A DNA stretch of 38,002 bases from JAZGDL01 sp036477795 (GTDB taxonomy: Bacteria; Planctomycetota; Phycisphaerae; UBA1845), in assembly GCA_036477795.1 (NCBI GenBank), contig JAZGDL010000308.1, forward strand, positions 1 to 38,002, given 5' to 3'. Made by a program: the position numbers and the translations under genes. Shown here piece by piece: positions 16,316-23,507 of this stretch. Under the pieces are notes generated by a model. The model did no database searches and had not been told where the DNA came from. It saw only the letters and a list, made by a program, of their open reading frames with translations. Numbering within the stretch: position 1 is the first letter of the stretch; the number at the start of each line of letters is the position of its first letter.

Positions 16316-17553
16316 CGTCCACGCCCCTCTAGCTGTTCGATCAGCGCTTCGATATTCGTCATGCTCTGGGCCGTCGAAAAGAAACGAACATCACTCAAGT
16401 CCCCGTCGATGACCAGCACCGGCATGCCCAGCTCGCTGCGAAGCCGCTGAGCCATGCCAAAGCGGGAGTTGGTGTTGTTGGGACACGTTCTGGCGTTGTG
16501 GAAAATCGCCCCGTCGATGCCGAAGCGCTCGAACGTCTCCACCAGAAAGGCCTGCTTCGCGTTTTCGTCACGGTTGATGAAAATCTTGGTGCTGGTCTTG
16601 GCCATCCATGCCAGCGGATCGCCCCCGTCGAATTCCTCGAACGCCCAGGAGTTGCAGTAGGTGCTGGCGGCGATCACCGTGTGCAGATCAAAGAACTTCT
16701 CCGACAACTCGCGGATCTTGGGCCAGATCGGCATGCCCTCCCAATATAGCCGCCAGCGCTCGTTTGGAACGGCGCCCAGCCGGTCACCAACGCGCTCCTT
16801 CATCTCCGCCAACAGCAGTTCATAGTAGTCGATGGCCGTTTGTGAACCGCGCATCAGGATCACCGGCGCCATATGGATGACACCGTCGAAGAAGGTCAAC
16901 GGTGCAGGACGGGCACAGGCTGTATCGAGCACCTCTCGCCACAGGGTGCTCGCTCGACTGGACAACGCCACCACCTCCTTCAGGCGATCCCAATCAAGCT
17001 TGAGTGCGAAGTGCGTCTCGATTTCCCGGATCAGCCGGGCCAACTGACCCCGTACAAACGCGACGTGGTCGTCGGTCACCTCGCCTAAGTGCGTTGGCGG
17101 GCACACCCCCAGCACCGGCGCACCGTTGCGTCGCCCGAAAAAGCTCCACCAGTCCTGCACCTCGCGACACTGGTTGGTGTTGTAGACCAGCAGATCCGGT
17201 TTCGGCGGGCCGGCGATGCCATAGGCCTCCTGAAGCGGGCTGTATCCAGCCAGTGAGGCGCCGATGTCGCTGGTCATGTACGAGCAGGACTCCGCGCAGT
17301 ACCCGGCGCCGACCGCCCGGGGGATGTATTGATGGCTCACCTTGCGAGCCCCGAGCATAGCGCCGTGGTTTTCGGGGAAATAGACCTCAAAACCCAGCGC
17401 CGTCAGTATCTCACAAGGCCCCACCGACGTGCACCAGGCCACCTTACGCGTGGGATCAGCCGCGGCTGCATCAAGATCGATGAAGTAGTCGCGCAGCAAC
17501 GACCGCAGTCGCTTCTGCGTTTTGATCTCAACTCGCTTGACCGCTGTGCTCAC
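16312..17553 (-). CDS. 2-hydroxyacyl-CoA dehydratase D-component family protein (HgdB-like)
   Basis: A 413-aa protein of the same superfamily as BcrB and BcrC. Cysteines that may bind a [4Fe-4S] cluster lie in VAWCTSVGPCEILTALGFEV, GYCAESCSYMTSDIG, NTNQCREVQDWW and FHNARTCPNNTNSR. It is clearly separate from the bcrC/bcrB pair in sequence, and it is paired with its own activase rather than with a second catalytic subunit. Single-subunit-plus-activase pairs (E. coli YjiM/YjiL) are known but poorly characterised. In this operon it could reduce or dehydrate an aromatic or alicyclic CoA ester, but the substrate cannot be inferred. The GTG start at 17553 has GAGG 8 bases upstream. Confidence 0.8.
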   Translation of the reverse strand: MSTAVKRVEIKTQKRLRSLLRDYFIDLDAAAADPTRKVAWCTSVGPCEILTALGFEVYFPENHGAMLGARKVSHQYIPRAVGAGYCAESCSYMTSDIGASLAGYSPLQEAYGIAGPPKPDLLVYNTNQCREVQDWWSFFGRRNGAPVLGVCPPTHLGEVTDDHVAFVRGQLARLIREIETHFALKLDWDRLKEVVALSSRASTLWREVLDTACARPAPLTFFDGVIHMAPVILMRGSQTAIDYYELLLAEMKERVGDRLGAVPNERWRLYWEGMPIWPKIRELSEKFFDLHTVIAASTYCNSWAFEEFDGGDPLAWMAKTSTKIFINRDENAKQAFLVETFERFGIDGAIFHNARTCPNNTNSRFGMAQRLRSELGMPVLVIDGDLSDVRFFSTAQSMTNIEALIEQLEGRGR

Positions 17554-17577
17554 TTTCGATACCTCTAAAACTGTTCA

Positions 17578-17596
17578 CCGCAGAGATCGCAGAGAA
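17578..17596. repeat. Nonamer array (CGCAGAGAG family), 3' boundary of GxxExxY gene
   Basis: Two units, CCGCAGAGATCGCAGAGAA, lie just beyond the GxxExxY stop. They are inverted relative to 17990-18015, so the gene is enclosed by complementary ends. Confidence 0.7.
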
Positions 17597-17599
17597 TAA

Positions 17600-17989
17600 T
17601 TATTCTGTAAGATTATTCACGACTCTGCGTATTCCGTCTTTGAGTAACTTCACGTTGAAGTTTATCAGCAGCCCCAACTGCGACCCTGAAAGCTTCAAGT
17701 ACGAAAGGAGCTGCGCCGTGTGAATCGGTTCCAACGATTCTACGGATTTCAGCTCCACGACGATGGCATTATCCACGAACAAGTCGACTCGATAACCACA
17801 ATCCACCTTCACGCCGCGATAGATGACGGGCAGAGCCTTCTGACGCTCCATTGCCACACCACGGTCGGCTAGCTCGTACGCGAGACACGCCTCATACGCG
17901 GACTCAAGCAGGCCCGGCCCCAATTCCCGATGAACAGTAATTGCAGCTCCAATCACCGTTTCTGAGATTGCATTCAATCTCTCTGTCAT
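17600..17989 (-). CDS. GxxExxY protein (PD-(D/E)XK nuclease-like)
   Basis: A 129-aa protein with the signature GPGLLESAYEACLAYELADRG (GxxExxY family). It is followed by CGYRVDLFVDNAIVVELKSVE, which fits the D-x(n)-ExK core of the PD-(D/E)XK nuclease fold. The C-terminal YLKLSGSQLGLLINFNVKLLKDGIRR is also typical. The family is widespread and its biological role is not established. It interrupts a pathway operon between had and the HgdB-like gene and has no metabolic link. The ATG directly abuts a nonamer array (17990-18015), which may provide the purine-rich ribosome-binding site. A matching inverted array follows the stop, so the gene appears to be cargo of a repeat-bounded insertion. Confidence 0.85.
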   Translation of the reverse strand: MTERLNAISETVIGAAITVHRELGPGLLESAYEACLAYELADRGVAMERQKALPVIYRGVKVDCGYRVDLFVDNAIVVELKSVESLEPIHTAQLLSYLKLSGSQLGLLINFNVKLLKDGIRRVVNNLTE

Positions 17990-18015
17990 CTCTGCGCTCT
18001 CTGCGTTCTCTGCGG
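17990..18015. repeat. Nonamer array (CGCAGAGAG family), 5' boundary of GxxExxY gene
   Basis: Three units; on the coding strand they read CCGCAGAGAACGCAGAGAG and onward to the ATG. The array starts about 11 bases after the had stop codon. A third array of this family lies at 37891-37916. Confidence 0.75.
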
Positions 18016-18025
18016 TAAAAAGATG

Positions 18026-19048
18026 TTAGGGCATTACGATCGAGCGTAGCGACATACCCTCTTTCATTACCTCGAATGCCTTGTCCAGCTCGTCCAGACG
18101 GAAGCGGTGTGTAACCAGCCGCTTCAGCTCGATCTGACCCTGTTCCACCATGCGGATGAGCGGCACGTAGTCCAGCGGGCGGCAACCCAGTGAGCCGACC
18201 ACCTCGATCTCCTTGAACATGATCTTGCCGGCGACGATGGAGATGGCTTCGCTGGTGTAGCCGACCACGCATAGTCGCCCGCCGACGCGCACACACTCGA
18301 AGGCCTCTTCGATGGTCCGCGGGTTGCCGATCACTTCCATGGCGATGTCAGCCCCGCCGCCGGTCAGCTTCTTGACCTCCTTACTGACCCGCTGGACCTT
18401 CGAGGCGTTGATAGTTTTTGCGGCGCCGAACTCAGTGGCCCACTCCAGCTTGCGGTCGTTGATGTCCACCGCGATCACGTAGCCGCCGGCCGCCGCGGCC
18501 AATTGGACCGCGTTGATGCCGACACCACCGCAGCCGAAGATGACCACCGTGTCGCCCGCTCGCACCTGGGCCCGGTTCTTCACCGCGTGGTAGGGCGTCG
18601 AGATAGCGTCGGCGATGACGGAGGCCTCCTCCAGCGGGATGGACTCGGGCAGCTGCAGCACGTCTTTCGCCGGGACGGCCACGTACTCCGCGTAGGCACC
18701 GTCGAAGTGGTTGCCCAACATCTGCATATCACTACAGATGTTCTCCCGGCCCATGCGGCAAAACATGCACTTGCCGCACGTCAGCACTGCGGGAATGAGC
18801 ACCCGCACGCCCTCTTGGACGTTGCTGACGTCCGCGCCAGCCTCTTCCACGATGCCTGACGCTTCATGGCCCAGCACGATCGGCGGCTTCTTAAAGGTTG
18901 GCACGCCGTGTTCGATGTAATGCAGATCGGTGTGGCATACCCCGCATGCCGCCACTTTGACCAGGAGCTGATCGGCTGTGATCTTTGGAACCGGAATATC
19001 CTCGATCCTAAGCCCGCCGTCACTTCCGTGAAACACTGCCGCTTTCAT
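18026..19048 (-). CDS. had: 6-hydroxycyclohex-1-ene-1-carbonyl-CoA dehydrogenase
   Basis: A 340-aa zinc-dependent medium-chain dehydrogenase. CGVCHTD (35-41) supplies the catalytic zinc cysteine, GHEASGIVEEAG the histidine and glutamate, and CGKCMFCRMGRENIC the structural-zinc cysteines. CGGVGINAVQLA is the NAD-binding loop. The enzyme would oxidise 6-hydroxycyclohex-1-ene-1-carbonyl-CoA to the 6-oxo compound, the step before ring opening. The assignment rests on the family plus its place with oah and dch. A generic alcohol dehydrogenase is possible on sequence alone, but this context makes Had by far the likeliest. ATG start at 19048. Confidence 0.82.
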   Translation of the reverse strand: MKAAVFHGSDGGLRIEDIPVPKITADQLLVKVAACGVCHTDLHYIEHGVPTFKKPPIVLGHEASGIVEEAGADVSNVQEGVRVLIPAVLTCGKCMFCRMGRENICSDMQMLGNHFDGAYAEYVAVPAKDVLQLPESIPLEEASVIADAISTPYHAVKNRAQVRAGDTVVIFGCGGVGINAVQLAAAAGGYVIAVDINDRKLEWATEFGAAKTINASKVQRVSKEVKKLTGGGADIAMEVIGNPRTIEEAFECVRVGGRLCVVGYTSEAISIVAGKIMFKEIEVVGSLGCRPLDYVPLIRMVEQGQIELKRLVTHRFRLDELDKAFEVMKEGMSLRSIVMP

Positions 19049-19052
19049 AGGT

Positions 19053-19152
19053 TAGTTCTCAGTTCTCAGTTGTTGGCTGTCAGTTGTTGGTCGCTTGCAA
19101 TTGACACTCTCCGAATACTGCAATCGTCAATCGTCAATCTGCAATCGTCAAT
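19053..19152. repeat. Two heptamer arrays between dch and had
   Basis: Positions 19053-19090 carry AGTTCTC/AGTTGTTGG units of the CTGATAA-type family. Positions 19121-19152 carry CAATCGT units of the GATTGAC family. The dch stop lies about 6 bases from the second array. The first reaches to within a few bases of the had ATG. Confidence 0.7.
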
Positions 19153-19155
19153 TCC

Positions 19156-19926
19156 TCATCGGTGTTTCCACTGTGGTGCGCGTTTCTCTTCAAATGCCGC
19201 AATGCCCTCATGGGCGTCTTCAAGTTTCATCAAGTCGTCCAGGTACAGCTTTTCCGCCTCCTCGAGATGTGACAGAATCTGCTCTCGGGCTACAACCATA
19301 GTGGCGCGCTTGGCCAGCCGCACCACCGGCCGCGAGAGCCTGCGGATGTCGGCCAGGTAGGCCTCGACTTGCCGCTCGAATTCATCGGCAGCATATACCT
19401 GGTTAACCAACCCGATGCGAAGAGCCTCAGGTGCTTTGATGGTCGATCCCAGCGTTGTCAGCTCGATGGCCTTTTTCAGGCCGACTTGCAGTGGAAACAC
19501 ACACGCCGCCACCGGTGGAAACACACCCACCTGCACCTCAGGCTGACCGAACTTCGCTCGATCGGAAGAGAGCACGATGTCGCAGAAGCAGGCCAGTTCG
19601 CATCCTCCGCCTAATGCGGCTCCCTGAACGACTGCGATGGTCAACGCGTCAGTCATGGCCAGCTTGCGGAAGATCCCGTGAAACAGCCGAATCATCTCGC
19701 CGACCTTGTCAGGCGTGTGGTCGGCCACGTCGACACCGGCGCTGAACGTCTTGCCAGTAGCTCGAATGACGACAGCGGCCAGATCCGCTCTTGAAATAAG
19801 CGTTTCCAGCAGCGTGTTGAACTCCGCCATCATGGGGATATGCAAAACGTTCAACGGCGGACGGTTCAGCGTGACGCTGGCTAATCCATCGCTGATGCTG
19901 GTCTCGAAATACTCATACTCACTCAT
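19156..19926 (-). CDS. dch: Cyclohexa-1,5-diene-1-carbonyl-CoA hydratase (crotonase family)
   Basis: A 256-aa enoyl-CoA hydratase/isomerase. The N-terminus reads VTLNRPPLNVLHIPMMAEF, with GKTFSAGVDVADH and VVQGAALGGGCELACF forming the oxyanion hole. The length equals that of known Dch proteins, and PPLNVL is a phrase I associate with them. Dch adds water to the product of benzoyl-CoA reductase, giving the substrate of had, which is the next gene. The ATG at 19926 is chosen because it matches family N-termini; a longer frame to 19992 reads through repeat DNA. The upstream sequence is a dispersed CTCCCTTACGGTC repeat whose minus strand supplies AAGGGAG, possibly serving as ribosome-binding site. 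Confidence 0.75.
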   Translation of the reverse strand: MSEYEYFETSISDGLASVTLNRPPLNVLHIPMMAEFNTLLETLISRADLAAVVIRATGKTFSAGVDVADHTPDKVGEMIRLFHGIFRKLAMTDALTIAVVQGAALGGGCELACFCDIVLSSDRAKFGQPEVQVGVFPPVAACVFPLQVGLKKAIELTTLGSTIKAPEALRIGLVNQVYAADEFERQVEAYLADIRRLSRPVVRLAKRATMVVAREQILSHLEEAEKLYLDDLMKLEDAHEGIAAFEEKRAPQWKHR

Positions 19927-19933
19927 ACGCTCT

Positions 19934-19959
19934 ACCGCTCCCTTACGGTCGCAGCTCGG
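19934..19959. repeat. Dispersed CTCCCTTACGGTC repeat, copy 2
   Basis: A 26-base segment matching 667-692 with two mismatches. It lies directly upstream of the dch start codon. Confidence 0.7.
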
Positions 19960-19968
19960 ATGCGGGGG

Positions 19969-20036
19969 CAATCCACAATCGTCGATCCGCAATTCACAAT
20001 CGTCAATCTACAATCGTCAATCGTCAATCGTCAATC
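19969..20036. repeat. Heptamer array (CAATCGT) between thiolase and dch
   Basis: About nine units, the most regular at 20005-20036. The thiolase stop TGA overlaps the first unit as read on the coding strand (TGATTGACG). Confidence 0.8.
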
Positions 20037-21225
20037 ACATCTCCCGTCTGATAACCAGGGCCATACTCACTCCGCCGCCGCCACAGATACTGGCGATGCC
20101 CAGTTCCCCTCCGACGCGCTTCAGCGCGTGGTAGAGAGTGACCACGATGCGCGCCCCGCTGGTCCCGGTGGGATGCCCCAGGGCGATGGCGCCGCCGTGA
20201 ACGTTGAGCTTGCCGCGATCCCATTTCAGAACCTGCTCGTTGCATAGCACCTGCACCGCGAAGGCCTCGTTCACCTCAATCAAATCCATATCGTGCACTG
20301 CCATGCCGGCCCGCTGCAGCGCCGCCGGGATGGCCACGCTGGGCCCCTCGCCCATGGTGGTCGGCTCGACGGCCACATTGGAGTAGGCCACCAGGGCAAA
20401 CAGTGGTGTAGCTCCCAGGGCTTTGGCATGCTGGCGCGAGGTCAGCACCAACGCCGTCGCCCCGTCGGACATGCCGCAGGCATTGGCGGCGGTGACGGTG
20501 CCCTCTTTCTTGAACGCCGGCTTGAGCTTGGCCATCTTCTCGAGAGAGGTGTCGGGGCGAATGGTCTCGTCCTTGTCGAATGGAAAAGCCGGCTGCTTGC
20601 GTTTCTCCGGCACTTCAACCGGTACGATCTCCTCGTCGAACCAGCCGTTGGCCTGAGCGATGGCGGCCTTGCGATGACTCTGGACCGCGAACTCGTCCTG
20701 CTGCTCGCGTGAAATCTTATACTTGTCAACGAGGTTTTCCGCCGTTTGTCCCATTCCCATCTTGCACAGCGGATCGATACTGTCGGACCAACCGTCCAGC
20801 AGAGTGCGATCGCCCATCTTGAAGCCCTCCCAGCGGCAATCCTTCAGCAGATAGGGAATGGTGCTCATGCTGTCCATTCCCCCGACCAGGACCGTGGTGC
20901 TGTCGCCCAGCCGGATGGCCTGTGACGCCAGAGCGATACAGCGCATCCCCGAAGGGCAGGCCATGTTGATGGTCTGCACCGGCACATTGGTGCCCATGCC
21001 GCCCCGGACCGCCGCGGTCCGCGCCGGATTGGGCCCGTTCCCCGCTTGGCGACAGTTGCCAAGAATAACGTCATCGATGCCGTCGCCAGCCACGCCCGCA
21101 CGCTCCAGCGCCGCCCGTATCGCTACCGCCCCCAGATCGAACGAGGCGACGTCCTTAAGCGTTCCGCCGAAACGGCCCATCGGCGTCCGCACCGCACTGA
21201 TGGCCACAACGTCCGTCAGTTCCAC
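20035..21225 (-). CDS. Acetyl-CoA acyltransferase (thiolase)
   Basis: A 396-aa type II thiolase. Cys90 in NMACPSGMRC is the acyl-accepting nucleophile. VNEAFAVQ, NVHGGAIALGHPTG and SICGGGG carry the remaining active-site Asn, His and Cys. The N-terminal VVAISAVRTPMGRFGGTL is characteristic. It would cleave 3-oxoacyl-CoA esters made by the dehydrogenase fusion, releasing acetyl-CoA during the conversion of pimelyl to glutaryl units. The start is GTG at 21225, with AAGGAG six bases upstream. The stop is embedded in a heptamer array. Confidence 0.9.
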   Translation of the reverse strand: MELTDVVAISAVRTPMGRFGGTLKDVASFDLGAVAIRAALERAGVAGDGIDDVILGNCRQAGNGPNPARTAAVRGGMGTNVPVQTINMACPSGMRCIALASQAIRLGDSTTVLVGGMDSMSTIPYLLKDCRWEGFKMGDRTLLDGWSDSIDPLCKMGMGQTAENLVDKYKISREQQDEFAVQSHRKAAIAQANGWFDEEIVPVEVPEKRKQPAFPFDKDETIRPDTSLEKMAKLKPAFKKEGTVTAANACGMSDGATALVLTSRQHAKALGATPLFALVAYSNVAVEPTTMGEGPSVAIPAALQRAGMAVHDMDLIEVNEAFAVQVLCNEQVLKWDRGKLNVHGGAIALGHPTGTSGARIVVTLYHALKRVGGELGIASICGGGGVSMALVIRREM

Positions 21226-21246
21226 AGTAGTCTCCTTCTCCCATCA

Positions 21247-21271
21247 GAGCCCCAAGCGCCAGCGCGGGGTT
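21247..21271. repeat. Dispersed 25-bp repeat (SPKRQRG-coding), copy 2
   Basis: Identical to 13779-13803 in inverse orientation. A partial further copy (AGCGCGGGGTT) follows at about 21288-21300. It lies in the short spacer between the SDR and thiolase genes. Confidence 0.8.
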
Positions 21272-21308
21272 CGTCTTCCAATGAGAGCAAGCGCGGGGTT
21301 TGCCTCGT

Positions 21309-21348
21309 CAAATCCAATCCGCAATCCCCAATCTGCAATCCCCAATCT
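21309..21348. repeat. Heptamer array (CAATCCC) at the SDR gene end
   Basis: About five units. The SDR stop TAG (21347-21349) shares its last base with the first GATTGGG unit on the coding strand. Confidence 0.75.
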
Positions 21349-22090
21349 ATATATACTGTCCACCGTCCACCTGTATGACCTGTCCGGTGATATGCCTGGC
21401 GGCCTCGCCGCACAAGAACGCCACCACCGCCGCCACCTCTTCGGGCCTGCCCAGCCGGCCCAACACGATTTCCGCCAGTGCGGCGTCGATGACTTTCTGG
21501 GGAGCGTCTTTCATCATGTCCGTTTCGATGAGGCCGGGTGCTACGGCATTGACATTGACGCTGGACCGGCCCAGTTCGCGGGCCAACGCCTTGGTCAGGC
21601 CGATAATGCCGGCCTTTGAAGCCGAATAATTCGTTTGTCCGAATTTGCCTCGCAGCCCGTTGATAGACGTGACATTGACGATTCTGCCCCACTGCTGCTC
21701 CTTGAGTATCCCCACCACGGCGCGAATGTAGTTGAAATAGCCCTTCAAGTTGGTGTCTATCACCTGATCCCACTGCTCTTCCGTCATCTTCCAGATCACG
21801 CTGTCGCGGTTGATCCCGGCGTTGTTGACCAGGATGTCGAGCCCGCCGAACGTCTCCAGGACTTCGCCTACCATATGCTCGGCATCTACGAAGCTGGCGA
21901 CGTCCGTCTTGATGGCCAATCCCTTGCGACCCAAGGCCTGCACGTCTTCGACCACCTGCTTGGCTTCCGTGTCGTGCCGTCGATAGTTGATTGCCACGTC
22001 GGCACCCTGGCGGGCCAACTCCCGTGCGATGGCGGCGCCAATCCCCAAACTCCCACCCGTCACAATGGCCTTTTTGCCTTCAAGTGTCAT
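21347..22090 (-). CDS. Short-chain dehydrogenase/reductase (FabG/PhaB/BadH-like)
   Basis: A 247-aa classical SDR. TGGSLGIG (11-18) is the cofactor loop and NNAG lies at 89-92. The catalytic triad is Ser142, Tyr155 and Lys159 (YSASK). The C-terminal GQVIQVDGG is typical of FabG-like enzymes. In this operon it may oxidise a 3-hydroxyacyl-CoA or a 2-hydroxycyclohexanecarbonyl-CoA (the role of BadH in Rhodopseudomonas). An acetoacetyl-CoA reductase for polyhydroxybutyrate is the alternative; the residues RR after NY (36-38) hint at NADPH use. It lies between oah and the thiolase with short spacers. Confidence 0.85.
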   Translation of the reverse strand: MTLEGKKAIVTGGSLGIGAAIARELARQGADVAINYRRHDTEAKQVVEDVQALGRKGLAIKTDVASFVDAEHMVGEVLETFGGLDILVNNAGINRDSVIWKMTEEQWDQVIDTNLKGYFNYIRAVVGILKEQQWGRIVNVTSINGLRGKFGQTNYSASKAGIIGLTKALARELGRSSVNVNAVAPGLIETDMMKDAPQKVIDAALAEIVLGRLGRPEEVAAVVAFLCGEAARHITGQVIQVDGGQYI

Positions 22091-22117
22091 TAGATTGCCA
22101 CCTGCTTGTTACCATCG

Positions 22118-23242
22118 TCAATTCGTAATCCCCGCACCGCACTTGCCGCAATACTCGAATTGGGCCGGAATGCCTTTGGCGCCGCATTCAGAACATGCCT
22201 TGGCGTAGGGCCCCCACAGAAACTCGCTCGACCCCTTGGGATCCGCCGCCCGGCGCCGCATGCCGACATAGTCCGCCTGCCGCTTCTCGACAAACGCCGT
22301 CATGCCTTCGTAGGGCTCCAGACTGGTGTAGTGAATGGCCAGCCAGTCGCGGGCATGGCCGGCGGTAGCGTGCCAGGCCGTGTCCTTCCAGAAGTTTACC
22401 TGGGCTTTGGTGTAGCGGGTGCACTCGAAGAACTTGTGAACTATCTTGTCACACAGGTCTGCCACGACCTCGTCCAGCAACGACAGGTCTAGGGCGTATC
22501 CCTCCTTGCCTTTTGCTGCCTTTTGGATCTCTTCCGGAGTGACCCGTTTCTCGAACGGCTGCTCCCAGGGGTCGGTATTCCAGTCCGCCAGGTAGGTGCG
22601 CCCGTTGCTGAAAGCTGTGCAGAACCTCCCGTCGGGCCCTTTAACGGTGGGCACGACCGCGTTGACCAGGCCCATGCCCAGCGAGATGTAGGCTGGATAA
22701 CGCTGGTTCAAGAAGAGCATGCCTCGGGCTTTGCGGTCTCCCACGTGCAGGGGCAGCCATTGCGTCGATCCGCCGCACGCCACCGATCCCACGTTGGTGC
22801 CCACTTGAGCAATGAACGCATGTTCACCCATGACGGCCAGGTCACAAGCGAGTTGGCTCTCGTTGCCGCCGCCGACGGCCATGCCGTTGAGCCGGGCGAT
22901 GACCGGCTTGGCGCAGTTGGTGATCGACTCGATGTAGGTCTTGAAACAACACATGTATTTCCAGTAGTCACGCGGCCGCTGCGTATAGCTTTCCTGATAC
23001 TCTTTCACGTCGCCGCCGGTGCAGAAAGCGCGGTCCCCCGCCGCGGTGAAGACCACCACCGAGATGCTGTCATCCCACGAAGCGTCTTGAAAAGCGGCGG
23101 CCAACTCTTGCAGGGCCGGCGTGCTGTAGGCGTTGTAGTTGTGGGGGCGGTCGATGGTGACGCGGGCGATCCATTCGCTCTTCTCATAACAGATCTCATG
23201 GAAGTCGTATGACGCCGGGCTTCGCTGCGGAAACATGCTCAT
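22118..23242 (-). CDS. oah: 6-oxocyclohex-1-ene-1-carbonyl-CoA hydrolase (BamA/Oah)
   Basis: The 374-aa protein carries the signatures used to detect anaerobic aromatic degraders: GNESQLACDLAVMGEHAFI, GGSTQWLPLHVGDRKARGM, and ECTRYTKAQVNFWKD followed by HATAGHARDWL. The enzyme adds two waters to the dienone-type CoA ester and opens the ring to 3-hydroxypimelyl-CoA. The start is ATG 23242, with AGAGG six bases upstream, rather than the more distal TTG at 23296. The C-terminus has CSECG, then 11 residues on CGKCG, a C4 zinc-ribbon-like tail. It is the first gene of the operon, with about 140 bases of leader from the predicted promoter. The stop lies in a short GATTGAC-like stretch. Confidence 0.93.
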   Translation of the reverse strand: MSMFPQRSPASYDFHEICYEKSEWIARVTIDRPHNYNAYSTPALQELAAAFQDASWDDSISVVVFTAAGDRAFCTGGDVKEYQESYTQRPRDYWKYMCCFKTYIESITNCAKPVIARLNGMAVGGGNESQLACDLAVMGEHAFIAQVGTNVGSVACGGSTQWLPLHVGDRKARGMLFLNQRYPAYISLGMGLVNAVVPTVKGPDGRFCTAFSNGRTYLADWNTDPWEQPFEKRVTPEEIQKAAKGKEGYALDLSLLDEVVADLCDKIVHKFFECTRYTKAQVNFWKDTAWHATAGHARDWLAIHYTSLEPYEGMTAFVEKRQADYVGMRRRAADPKGSSEFLWGPYAKACSECGAKGIPAQFEYCGKCGAGITN

Positions 23243-23300
23243 ATCGGGCCTCTGCAAGATGACTTTCGGACGCGGCTGGTGCGTGATACACACCAATTAG

Positions 23301-23320
23301 CCGAACGGACGTCCGATTGG
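23301..23320. promoter_or_regulatory. Candidate operator palindrome in oah leader
   Basis: A perfect 10-bp palindrome CGGACGTCCG (23306-23315) extends imperfectly to 20 bp. The size and symmetry suit a TetR-family dimer, and it lies within the predicted 5' leader of oah. Confidence 0.4.
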
Positions 23321-23360
23321 GTTATCCGGCGTTTTTTGAACTGACCCTCGCCGGTGGTCA

Positions 23361-23373
23361 CCGTTGTCAACGG
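23361..23373. promoter_or_regulatory. Candidate operator CCGTTGTCAACGG
   Basis: A perfect 6-bp inverted repeat about one central T, located around +8 to +20 of the predicted minus-strand transcript. A regulator bound here would block the oah operon. A second inverted repeat, CCATAA/TTATGG (23376-23394), overlaps the -10 box. Confidence 0.45.
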
Positions 23374-23387
23374 TACCATAACGCCCG

Positions 23388-23415
23388 ATTATGGCGTGTT
23401 CTGATGCCATGTCAA
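23388..23415 (-). promoter_or_regulatory. Sigma70-type promoter for the aromatic operon
   Basis: On the minus strand, TTGACA (23415-23410) is followed after 16 bases by CATAAT (23393-23388), which match the consensus at six of six and five of six positions. Transcription would start near 23381 and read into oah. Confidence 0.65.
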
Positions 23416-23436
23416 GCATTTATTGTAACAAGGCAC

Positions 23437-23465
23437 TTGACATCCTGCCGATCTTATCACATTAT
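23437..23465 (+). promoter_or_regulatory. Sigma70-type promoter for tetR
   Basis: TTGACA (23437-23442), a 17-base spacer and CATTAT (23460-23465). Its -35 box and that of the divergent oah promoter form an inverted repeat (ATGTCAAG / CTTGACAT) 18 bases apart. Confidence 0.55.
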
Positions 23466-23507
23466 AGGCGTGATCGGGTGTTTGGCTGGTATCGGAACAA
23501 TGTCCGA

